This document shows positions 33,620-40,362 of a DNA stretch of 50,901 nucleotides, piece after piece. Source of the DNA: Labilithrix sp. Lineage in GTDB: Bacteria > Myxococcota_A > Polyangia > Polyangiales > Polyangiaceae. The notes under the pieces were generated by a model. It had not been told where the DNA came from. It did not search any database and saw nothing but the letters and a program-made list of their open reading frames with translations. The stretch covers positions 1-50,901 of the forward strand of contig JAHBWF010000040.1 in assembly GCA_019637105.1 (NCBI GenBank). Reading direction: 5' to 3'. The first letter of the stretch is position 1, and the number at the start of each line of letters is the position of its first letter. The translations under genes were made by a program, and so were the position numbers.

Positions 33620-34062
33620 TGGGCCTCTCTCGTAGCGATGTCCGCCATCGCGCGCGCGGAAGGCCCGTCCATTCGAGCTCCGCCCGAGTCGGACGCAATG
33701 GTGGCGCGCTCCATTCATCGATCGAAATAGGTGATTGGATGACAGGCTCGTCGCTCCGCTCATGTCCCTTCGTCGCCAGGTTGCATGTCCAGCGCGCGCA
33801 CGATCGCGCGACGACGGCTGCCGTGCGGACTGCATCGGGCTGGCGGAGGAACCTGTCGGACCTTCCCTGCCTCGACGGCCCAACGGTCCGCCGGCGCGCG
33901 TCATTCGACGTTGCCCAGCGGAAGCGGACGCGATCAGCGGAGCGAGCGTTCCACCGCCGCAACGACGTCCGGCGGACGGCGGGCGCGAGGGCTCGACCAC
34001 GGCCGTCGCGGTCGAGCGCGGGCTCGCGCACGTCCGACCGCTCGCGCCATCGGAAGACGACC
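33620..34062. other. Intergenic region with no supported gene
   Basis: 443 nt upstream of the secreted repeat-protein gene and downstream of the ferritin-like gene. Open frames exist on both strands, but none has a ribosome site, a recognisable protein or the high third-position GC of the real genes around it. An AT-richer patch at 33715-33745 could hold the promoter for the gene at 33619. Confidence 0.5.
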
Positions 34063-34803
34063 TCAGGCGAGCCCGACGCGGGCGAGGCCGGGGAGGACGA
34101 CGTCGCGGACGGCGGCGTCGATCACCTCGCCGTTCTCCGCCGCGGAGAGGTGACCGTGCGCCGGGATGCCTTCGGGCGGGAGATGCTCGTCCGGCTTCAT
34201 CCACTCCGCCCGGTTGACGGCCACGACCCTCGGCGCCCACGCGCGGAGCGCGCGGCGCACCGACGCCGAGATCGCGTCCGAGCCGAGGTGGGCCCAGCCG
34301 AGGCGCGCGTGATCGATCTCGTCGCGTAAGTGATGGCGGTTGGCGACTCTCGCCGTCGGCGTCGTCGCGGCCTCCCAGCACGACCGTATCCACTCCGACG
34401 CGATCGACTCGTTGACGCAGCACATCCCGAGGCAGACGAGCGCGACCTCCGTCGGCTCGTCGCCCGTACCGAAATCGGGTAGCGCGCCGTCGCGCGGCCC
34501 CGGCACGTCGACGTCGACGCCGAGGTAGCGCGCCGCGAGACGTACGCAGAGCTCGCCGTGCCGCCGCTCGTCGTCGATCGCCTTCTCGGCCAGCGCGACG
34601 ACGGCGTCCGCGGCGCCGACGTCCCGAAGGCGCGGGAGGAGCGCAGCGAACGCGACGGCGACGCCGAGCTCGGCGGACGCGCGGTGCCTCCAGTGTCCGG
34701 CGATCGCGAGGCGGAGGGGCTCCGGCAGCTCGTCCACGCTCCGATCGTCCGGCAGCCGCAAACGCGACATCGATTCGGCGCTCACTATCGATTCGGCGCT
34801 CAC
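34063..34803 (-). CDS. Ferritin-like diiron protein
   Basis: 246 residues from GTG 34803, whose GTGA overlaps the stop of the upstream lipoprotein gene; ATG 34770 is a good alternative that skips 11 residues. It looks like a four-helix diiron fold: SAELGVAVAFAAL (first Glu), AEKAIDDERRHGELC (E-x-x-H), CCVNESIASEWIRS (third Glu) and HHLRDEIDHARLGWAHL (second E-x-x-H). This Glu/ExxH/Glu/ExxH pattern would hold two iron ions for oxygenation or iron handling. The named subfamily is not recognised. A C-terminal part has RAWAPRVVAVNRAEWMKPDE and HGHLSAAENGEVIDAAV. The gene is coupled to the small lipoprotein gene before it, but the partner gives no functional clue. Confidence 0.75.
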   Translation of the reverse strand: MSAESIVSAESMSRLRLPDDRSVDELPEPLRLAIAGHWRHRASAELGVAVAFAALLPRLRDVGAADAVVALAEKAIDDERRHGELCVRLAARYLGVDVDVPGPRDGALPDFGTGDEPTEVALVCLGMCCVNESIASEWIRSCWEAATTPTARVANRHHLRDEIDHARLGWAHLGSDAISASVRRALRAWAPRVVAVNRAEWMKPDEHLPPEGIPAHGHLSAAENGEVIDAAVRDVVLPGLARVGLA

Positions 34804-34804
34804 T
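34769..34804 (-). repeat. Exact 18-bp tandem duplication at gene junction
   Basis: Two identical 18-bp copies (34769-34786 and 34787-34804, plus-strand atcgattcggcgctcact) sit at the stop of the small lipoprotein gene and the start of the ferritin-like gene. The copy creates two in-frame GTG starts (34803 and 34785) and an ATG (34770) for the latter. Confidence 0.9.
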
Positions 34805-35060
34805 TGATGAGAGCGCAGGGAGGTGTCGGGCGGTCGGAGCCGTCCGGACACGTCCCTGCGTCCGTCGGCTCGGCGTCCCTCGGTGGGCCAGCCTCGGCCG
34901 GAGTGAACCCCGAGCTCGACGAGCGAGCGTCGGATTCCGTCGAAGCGTCACCGCTGCGCGGCGGGTCGCTCCGCTCCTCCTGACCGCCGCACGCGGCGAG
35001 CCCCTGCGTGAGCGAAACCCCCGCCAGGACGACGGCAGAAAAGAGGGGTGAGCTTCGCAT
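34800..35060 (-). CDS. Small lipoprotein with acidic linker
   Basis: 86 residues. MRSSPLFSAVVLAGVSLTQG to LAACGG is a lipoprotein signal with a clear Cys. The rest is low complexity, with Asp, Ser, Pro and Glu (DPPRSGDASTESDARSSS) and two further Cys residues near the end (DAGTCPDGSDRPTPPCALIK). It has no recognisable domain. The stop overlaps the next gene. Many myxobacterial lipoproteins begin with such acidic linkers; here it is nearly the whole protein, so it may be a short surface peptide or a truncated gene. Function unknown. Confidence 0.65.
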   Translation of the reverse strand: MRSSPLFSAVVLAGVSLTQGLAACGGQEERSDPPRSGDASTESDARSSSSGFTPAEAGPPRDAEPTDAGTCPDGSDRPTPPCALIK

Positions 35061-35121
35061 CCGTCTTCCTTATCTCCGCCGTCTCGACGTCTTCGTCTCG
35101 AAGTCTACAGCGCGCCCTCGC

Positions 35122-35745
35122 TCACTGCGAGGCGCAGTTTTCGAAGCGGAACTGGGCGATCGCCTGGCACGACGAGCCCGCGCTCGTCGCGCTCGGGCAG
35201 GTGATCTCGCCCCAGACGCGTCCAGGGCCCACGCCTTGAATCGCCGAGGCGTAGCGGACGACGCAGCCGTCCTGCTGCTCGTAGGTCGTCCCACCTTCGC
35301 CGCGCGAGAACGCGCCGTCGATCCCGGACTGCTCACCCGACGGCCCCATCTTGCCCACGACGCGGAAGCGGCCTCCCGCCGCGCCCGCCAGGAAGATCGC
35401 CCCGTCGACGTCGAACGCGCCGGCGCCGTCCGACGCGACCGCGCAGGTCACGCGGAGCGTGTTCCCGTCGATCACCTCCCCATCCCGGACCGGCGTCGCC
35501 GGCGTGAAGCTGCCGATCGCGAAGAGGGGCCCCGCCTCGTCGCAGTCGTCGTCGGTGCCCGCCTCGAGGCGACCCTCGAAGATGACCTGCGAGGTGGCCG
35601 CGGGCGGATCGTCGGCCACCGATCCGTCGAGCGCGGTCGGCCCGCCCTCCCCCGAGTCCGACGAGCCGCCTCCCTTGCACGCGGTCCCCGCCGTCGCGCC
35701 CAGGACCAAGAGGCCGACCGCGACGCGCATGGGCGAAGAGTTCAT
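35122..35745 (-). CDS. Lipoprotein with single Cys-rich domain, function unknown
   Basis: 207 residues. ATG 35745 gives MNSSPMRVAVGLLVLGATAG to TACKGG, a lipoprotein signal. After a Gly/Ser linker the protein forms a small beta-rich domain (VIFEGRLEAGTDDDCDEAGP, LFAIGSFTPATPVRDGEVI, TLRVTCAVASDGAGAFDVDG, CVVRYASAIQGVGPGRVWGE) with paired Cys residues and ends in FRFENCASQ. It resembles no family that I can name. The AT-poor region 35746-35880 separates it from the next upstream gene. It is the third lipoprotein in a row here and may be under one promoter with its neighbours; no direct sign. Confidence 0.75.
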   Translation of the reverse strand: MNSSPMRVAVGLLVLGATAGTACKGGGSSDSGEGGPTALDGSVADDPPAATSQVIFEGRLEAGTDDDCDEAGPLFAIGSFTPATPVRDGEVIDGNTLRVTCAVASDGAGAFDVDGAIFLAGAAGGRFRVVGKMGPSGEQSGIDGAFSRGEGGTTYEQQDGCVVRYASAIQGVGPGRVWGEITCPSATSAGSSCQAIAQFRFENCASQ

Positions 35746-35880
35746 GGGAAAGAAGTAGAGCACATGCGGCTTCGTCGAACTGGGCACTTCGGCGACGTCG
35801 ACGAGCGTAAAAGGCTGTCTTTCGAAGTAGCGGCTGTCACCCGATTCTGGAGAGGACATGCGGCGCCGCCGTGCTCCGCC

Positions 35881-37317
35881 TCAGTCCGGGGCGATACCTT
35901 CGCCGAGCGAGTCGAGCCGGATGCGAACGGCCTCGGTGTTGGCGTAGCTGGACCAGGCGTGGAGGTACACGTGCTCGCACGTGATGCCGAGCGGCTCGGC
36001 GAAGTGGAGCTCCCCTTGTTGCGCCTCGGAGTCGTCGAGGATGGGCCACGACCTGCCGTCGGACAGGCGGATCAGACGAAAGCCGCTCTGCCCCCACCCC
36101 GTCGGGATCTCGGGGTAGCTCTGGATGGCCGCGTATCCGCAGCCGACCGCGTACCGGTGTCCCCATGCGGCGCGCGGCTCCGACCGAACTCGCCGTTTGG
36201 TGGCGTTCACGGTGGCCGGGTCGAGCGAGTACTTCGCCGTCCAGTGCTCGTAGGCATCGAAGACGAGCGAATCGAAGTTCGTTCGGCCACGTCCCTCCAG
36301 CCACACCATGTCGATCCCGTCCGTCGTGAAGCTCTCGACGCCGCGCGTGACGTCCCTTCCGTCATCGAGCAGCGTGAAGATGCCGCGCTCCTTCGTCCAG
36401 ACCTTCACCGCCGAGCGACGCGTCGTCGCTCCGACCCAGTACAGCGTGTCTTCCTGAAATCGGTACCTCGAATAGTAGAGATCCTTGTCTTCGCCCTTTG
36501 GCGAGATCGTGGCGACGAGCTCGCCGGTCGCGAACGAGTAAACCCGATCCGGAATCGCGGCCTCGATGAACAGCGAGCGGCCAACAGCATACTCGTGCGA
36601 GTAGAAACTGCTCGGCTGATGGCCTTTGGGAAAGTAGACGCGAGGCTTCAGGCCTTCAAAGGAGCCTCCGATCGCCCCTCCGATCCTGGTCTCCGTACCT
36701 GGCGAGTCGTAGACGCGCAGCAGGATGTGTCCAAAGCGAGCCACGTCGGAACCGCTCGTCCGACAACTTCCGGAATCGTAGAGCGCCGTATGCACCGGCC
36801 CGTCAGCCTCGGCGACCATCGTGAACCCGGCACCGGTCGGGAGCACACGATCGAGAAGCAGATACGCCTGGGCATCCTCGACGTGGACCGACCTGAGATA
36901 GACAGCACCCCCCGCTTGTCCGCTCGCCGCCCACGGCGTCGCCATCCGTTCGCAGACCATCCCGGGCGGCCCCGACGTTCCCGCGTCGGTCAGGTTCGCA
37001 GCGTCCGTGATCACGCTGCACGGCTCCCACTCGACCGGTGGCGGCAAGTACTTCCGCTCCGTCGCGTAGTAGAAGCCGCACGAGATGTCGTACTCGCTGA
37101 GGATCTTCCAGCCCTCGAGCGGACTCGGCGGCTCCTCCGGTTTCCACTCCGGCTGCGTGCTCGGACGCCCCCGATCGGCGCCCGCGTCGGCAGGCGCCGC
37201 GTCGGTCACCTGCCCGCCGCCGCCGTCGCTCCCGCACCCACCGGCGGACGCGAGAAGGACCGACACGGTGCCCGCGGACACCGCCGCCGCCGTCCGAGTC
37301 GCCGTCGAACGCTTCAC
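35881..37317 (-). CDS. Lipoprotein with beta-propeller-like repeats
   Basis: 478 residues from GTG 37317, which begins VKRSTATRTAAAVSAGTVSV and reaches the lipobox ASAGGCG; this fits a lipoprotein signal. A linker with Asp/Ala/Pro precedes about 400 residues containing repeated strands with Trp, Tyr and Arg (YYATERKYLPPPVEWEPC, GDKDLYY-type segments, WVGATTRRSAVKVWTKERG, GIDMVWLEGRGRTNF). The pattern suggests a propeller, with cysteines that may form disulfides (CGFYY, GSCRTSG, GCGYAA, ITCEHVY). No catalytic motif or named family is visible. A longer frame-open extension upstream covers a tandem repeat and is not used. Function unknown. Confidence 0.75.
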   Translation of the reverse strand: MKRSTATRTAAAVSAGTVSVLLASAGGCGSDGGGGQVTDAAPADAGADRGRPSTQPEWKPEEPPSPLEGWKILSEYDISCGFYYATERKYLPPPVEWEPCSVITDAANLTDAGTSGPPGMVCERMATPWAASGQAGGAVYLRSVHVEDAQAYLLLDRVLPTGAGFTMVAEADGPVHTALYDSGSCRTSGSDVARFGHILLRVYDSPGTETRIGGAIGGSFEGLKPRVYFPKGHQPSSFYSHEYAVGRSLFIEAAIPDRVYSFATGELVATISPKGEDKDLYYSRYRFQEDTLYWVGATTRRSAVKVWTKERGIFTLLDDGRDVTRGVESFTTDGIDMVWLEGRGRTNFDSLVFDAYEHWTAKYSLDPATVNATKRRVRSEPRAAWGHRYAVGCGYAAIQSYPEIPTGWGQSGFRLIRLSDGRSWPILDDSEAQQGELHFAEPLGITCEHVYLHAWSSYANTEAVRIRLDSLGEGIAPD

Positions 37318-37335
37318 GGCAGGTACCCACCCTGG

Positions 37336-37407
37336 CACGAGCGGCTCAATTCGCACGAGCGGCTCAATTCGCACGAGCAGCTCGATTCGCACGAGCGGCT
37401 CGCCCCG
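37336..37407 (-). repeat. 18-bp tandem repeat before the lipoprotein gene
   Basis: Copies 37336-37353 and 37354-37371 are identical, 37372-37389 differs at two positions, and 37390-37407 is a partial, diverged fourth copy. The unit is cacgagcggctcaattcg. It lies 19 nt upstream of the GTG of the lipoprotein gene, inside the likely 5' region, and could affect expression. It is too short and spacerless for a CRISPR. Confidence 0.85.
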
Positions 37408-37584
37408 TCGACGAGGCGCGGCGTGGTCGTCCTCCGCCGCTCGAGCGCTGGGCGGGAGACGGAGCCGGCGGTCGCCGAGGACGGTGTGCGCGTCGTACAC
37501 GACATCATGATCCCCCTCCGAACGAAGACGCCGCCGATCCTATACGCCCCTCGGAGAGGGGCGCGCGCTCGAAGCGGAAGCTCG

Positions 37585-40362
37585 TCAGGGCACGATCGTC
37601 ACGTCGAGCGTCGCGACGCCGCTCGCCCCGTCGAGGCCGTCCATGAAGAGGAAGTACTCCTTGTTGGCGGTGACGGGGAACGTGACGACGTCGTGGACGA
37701 CGGACGGACACGTCGAGAGGTTGGACTTCTTCAGCTCCGACGTCGGGTCGGCGCAGACGGTCCGCGCGTGGACGAGCCCGCCCACGAGGCCGTTGATCCG
37801 GGCGGTGAGGAGGCCGTTCGTGTTGGGGACGACACGGACGACGCCGTCACGCGCGTTGCCGCCGCACGCGCTCACGTAGCTGGGGTTCAGCTTGCTCGTG
37901 TCCAGGGTGAGGACCCCGCGGCGCGGCTGGTTCCCCGCCCCGGTCAGCGTCATCGGGACGCCGGGGCACGTGTCGGCGGCGGCGAGCGGCTCGAGCTTGC
38001 ACGTCGCCGAGCAGCCGTCTCCGGAGACCGTGTTGCCGTCGTCGCACTCCTCGGTCGCGCTCGGGACGAAGAAGCCGTCGCCGCAGCCCGAGGGCGTGAG
38101 CTCGAGGTCGAGCGTGAAGCGGCCGAAGTCGTCGGCGCTCGCCGTGTCGACGACGACCCAGAGCGTCTCGCCCGCGGCGATCGGCATGGCGAGCGACTCC
38201 GTCGCGCCCTTGGGAGCGTCGTTGCCGCACGCGAGCGGCGTCCCGCTCGTCGCGCATGGCTTGCGGAAGCCGAGGACCGCGTCGAACGCCGCGCTGTCGA
38301 CGCGCGCGCGGAGGACGCCGCCCTCGGGCGCGGTCACGGCGAAGTACGCCTCGCGGCCGGGCGCCTGACAGACGTGATTCGTCGTGGTCGTGAAATTGTG
38401 GGTCGCGTTGTAGCCGGTGGTGCCGCGCGCGAGCGTCGCGGCGTAGGCGCCGGCGACGCCCGTAGGCGTGAGGGTGACCGCCTCGGCGGCCGCGCACGTA
38501 CGCGGGCCGTGCGTCTCGAGCTGGCACGTGGACGAGCAGCCGTCGTCGTCGTCCGTCCCGCCGTCGTCGCACTGCTCGCCACCGTCGACGATGCCGTTGC
38601 CGCAGACCGCAGGCGAGACCTTCAGGTCGAGCTTGAAGGGACCGCTCGACGGGGTGCCGCTGCCGACCGCGCTGTCGACGAAGACGTAGTACGTCGTCCC
38701 GGCGACGACAGGCGCCGTGACACGCTTGGGGACGCTGCCGAGCCCGTCGAGGATGAACGGATTCGTCGACGCGTTGGCGTTGTAGCTGCAGGCGAGCCGG
38801 CTCGCGCTGTCGGCGCAGGTGCCGTGCACGTAGACGATCGAGTTGAACGGCCCCTTCACGTCCGCCGTGAGGATGCCGTCGATGTCCGGGGTGACCGCGT
38901 ACACCACGTCGGGCGCCGCGGCCGAGGCGGTGCCGCAGCCCGAGAAGCTGTTCGTCGCGCCCGCCGTCGAGTTCGCGATGGTCGCGGTCCGCGAGCCGTC
39001 CCCTTGCGTCACCAGCGTGAGCGGGTGTCCGGGGCAGCTCCCCGCCGCCGGACGCGCCTCGAGCTGACACGCCGCCGAGCAGCCGTCACCGTCGACGGTG
39101 TTGCCGTCGTCACACTGCTCGTCTCCGTCGAGCGTGCCGTTCCCGCACGCGCTCGGCGTCACCGCGACGTCCAGCGTGAAGGGGCCCGCGTAGTCGACGT
39201 TGCTCGCGCGATGTCCCTCGACGAACAGATAAAACCACTGGTTTGCGCTCACCGGGAACTCGAGATCGAGACCTCCGGGCTCCTCGCGCTGCGTGCAGCC
39301 GAGCTGATACGTGCTCGCCCCACAATCGGAGCGCGCGTGGAGGTTCGCCTTGGTGTAGCCCGCGTTGAGGTGCGCCTTCGCCGATCCGGCGACGTCCGAC
39401 TTGAGGGCGTAGACCATGTTCGGGCCTTGCCAGTAAAAGCACCCGATCGACTGCTGCGTGGCCGCGCCCTGCGTGGCGGTGTTGCCGGCGAAGCTCATCT
39501 TGCGCACCGCGCCCGGGGCGCCCGTGAGGACGAACGGCTGGCCCGGGCAGTTGTCCACGACGCCGCCGGCCTCGAGCGTGCACTCGCCGGAGCAGCCGTC
39601 CCCGTTCTGCGTATTCCCGTCGTCGCACTGCTCGGGGAGCTCGGCGACGCCGTTGCCGCAGACCGCGCTCGAGACCTCGACGTCGAGCGTGAACTCGCCG
39701 CCCGTCCCGCCGTAGCCGTCGACGACGAGGAACGTCGGCGCGCCGGCGAACACCGCCACCTCGAGCGTCGTCGTGCCTCCGGCCGTCGACTGGATCCCCT
39801 TGCAGCCGGTCTCGCTCTGCGCGTTGGCGCACGTGGTACGGGCGGAGACGATCGCCGGGAACTCCGCGGTGATCGTCACCGTGGCCTTGCCCGACGACGG
39901 CGGTGTGATCGCGTAGACGACGTCCCGACCGGATCCGCCCCCGCAGGCGCTGCCGAAGTGGTTGTAGGCTCCGTTCGTCGTACCGACCACCGAGCCGCGG
40001 AGGAGCTGCGGCTGACCGGGCTCCGGGGTGAGCGCGAGCGTCTCGCCCGGGCAGTAGTCCGCGGGAGAGGTCGACTCGATCTTGCAGGTCGAGCTGCAGC
40101 CGTCGTCGTCGACGAGGTTGCCGTCGTCGCACTCCTCGGCGCCCTCCTGCTTTCCGTTCCCGCACACGTTGGCAGGCTTGACCGAGCCGTCGCCGCTGTC
40201 GCTCTCCGTCCAAGCGTCGGCGGCGCCCGTGTCGGCGAGCCCGGCGTCCCCCCCGCCGTCGACGTCGTCGGAGAAGGTCGGATCGCTGTCGGCGGCGCAC
40301 GCCGCGAGCGCGAGTCCCGAGGTGACGAGGATCGACGTGAGGAAGCTGGAGAGACGGCTCAT
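37585..40362 (-). CDS. Lipoprotein with five DUF4215 Cys-rich modules and PPC-like domains (paralog 3)
   Basis: 925 residues from ATG 40362. MSRLSSFLTSILVTSGLALA to AACAAD is a lipoprotein signal, followed by an acidic linker. Five DUF4215 modules (form CGNG-x-EECDDGN-x-GDGCS-x-C) start at VCGNGKQEGAEECDDGN, VCGNGVAELPEQCDDGN, ACGNGTLDGDEQCDDGN, VCGNGIVDGGEQCDDGG and GCGDGFFVPSATEECDDGN. Each module is followed by about 140 residues of a beta domain resembling PPC-type domains, with a CPG start, an 'xCG...DVVYxVTP' strand and a 'YYVFVDxxxxxGxFTLDLxV' end. The last domain ends the chain in VTIVP. It shares its layout with the two upstream paralogs. Its start overlaps the stop of paralog 2 (ATGA). 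Likely surface-exposed; partner and ligand unknown. Confidence 0.9.
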   Translation of the reverse strand: MSRLSSFLTSILVTSGLALAACAADSDPTFSDDVDGGGDAGLADTGAADAWTESDSGDGSVKPANVCGNGKQEGAEECDDGNLVDDDGCSSTCKIESTSPADYCPGETLALTPEPGQPQLLRGSVVGTTNGAYNHFGSACGGGSGRDVVYAITPPSSGKATVTITAEFPAIVSARTTCANAQSETGCKGIQSTAGGTTTLEVAVFAGAPTFLVVDGYGGTGGEFTLDVEVSSAVCGNGVAELPEQCDDGNTQNGDGCSGECTLEAGGVVDNCPGQPFVLTGAPGAVRKMSFAGNTATQGAATQQSIGCFYWQGPNMVYALKSDVAGSAKAHLNAGYTKANLHARSDCGASTYQLGCTQREEPGGLDLEFPVSANQWFYLFVEGHRASNVDYAGPFTLDVAVTPSACGNGTLDGDEQCDDGNTVDGDGCSAACQLEARPAAGSCPGHPLTLVTQGDGSRTATIANSTAGATNSFSGCGTASAAAPDVVYAVTPDIDGILTADVKGPFNSIVYVHGTCADSASRLACSYNANASTNPFILDGLGSVPKRVTAPVVAGTTYYVFVDSAVGSGTPSSGPFKLDLKVSPAVCGNGIVDGGEQCDDGGTDDDDGCSSTCQLETHGPRTCAAAEAVTLTPTGVAGAYAATLARGTTGYNATHNFTTTTNHVCQAPGREAYFAVTAPEGGVLRARVDSAAFDAVLGFRKPCATSGTPLACGNDAPKGATESLAMPIAAGETLWVVVDTASADDFGRFTLDLELTPSGCGDGFFVPSATEECDDGNTVSGDGCSATCKLEPLAAADTCPGVPMTLTGAGNQPRRGVLTLDTSKLNPSYVSACGGNARDGVVRVVPNTNGLLTARINGLVGGLVHARTVCADPTSELKKSNLSTCPSVVHDVVTFPVTANKEYFLFMDGLDGASGVATLDVTIVP

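Noticed and set aside
33619-34329. Open frame of 236 codons on the plus strand
   Set aside because: It has no ribosome site or recognisable domain and lies over the ferritin-like gene's end.
37336-37407. Possible CRISPR array
   Set aside because: The 18-bp units are directly adjacent without spacers, unlike a CRISPR.
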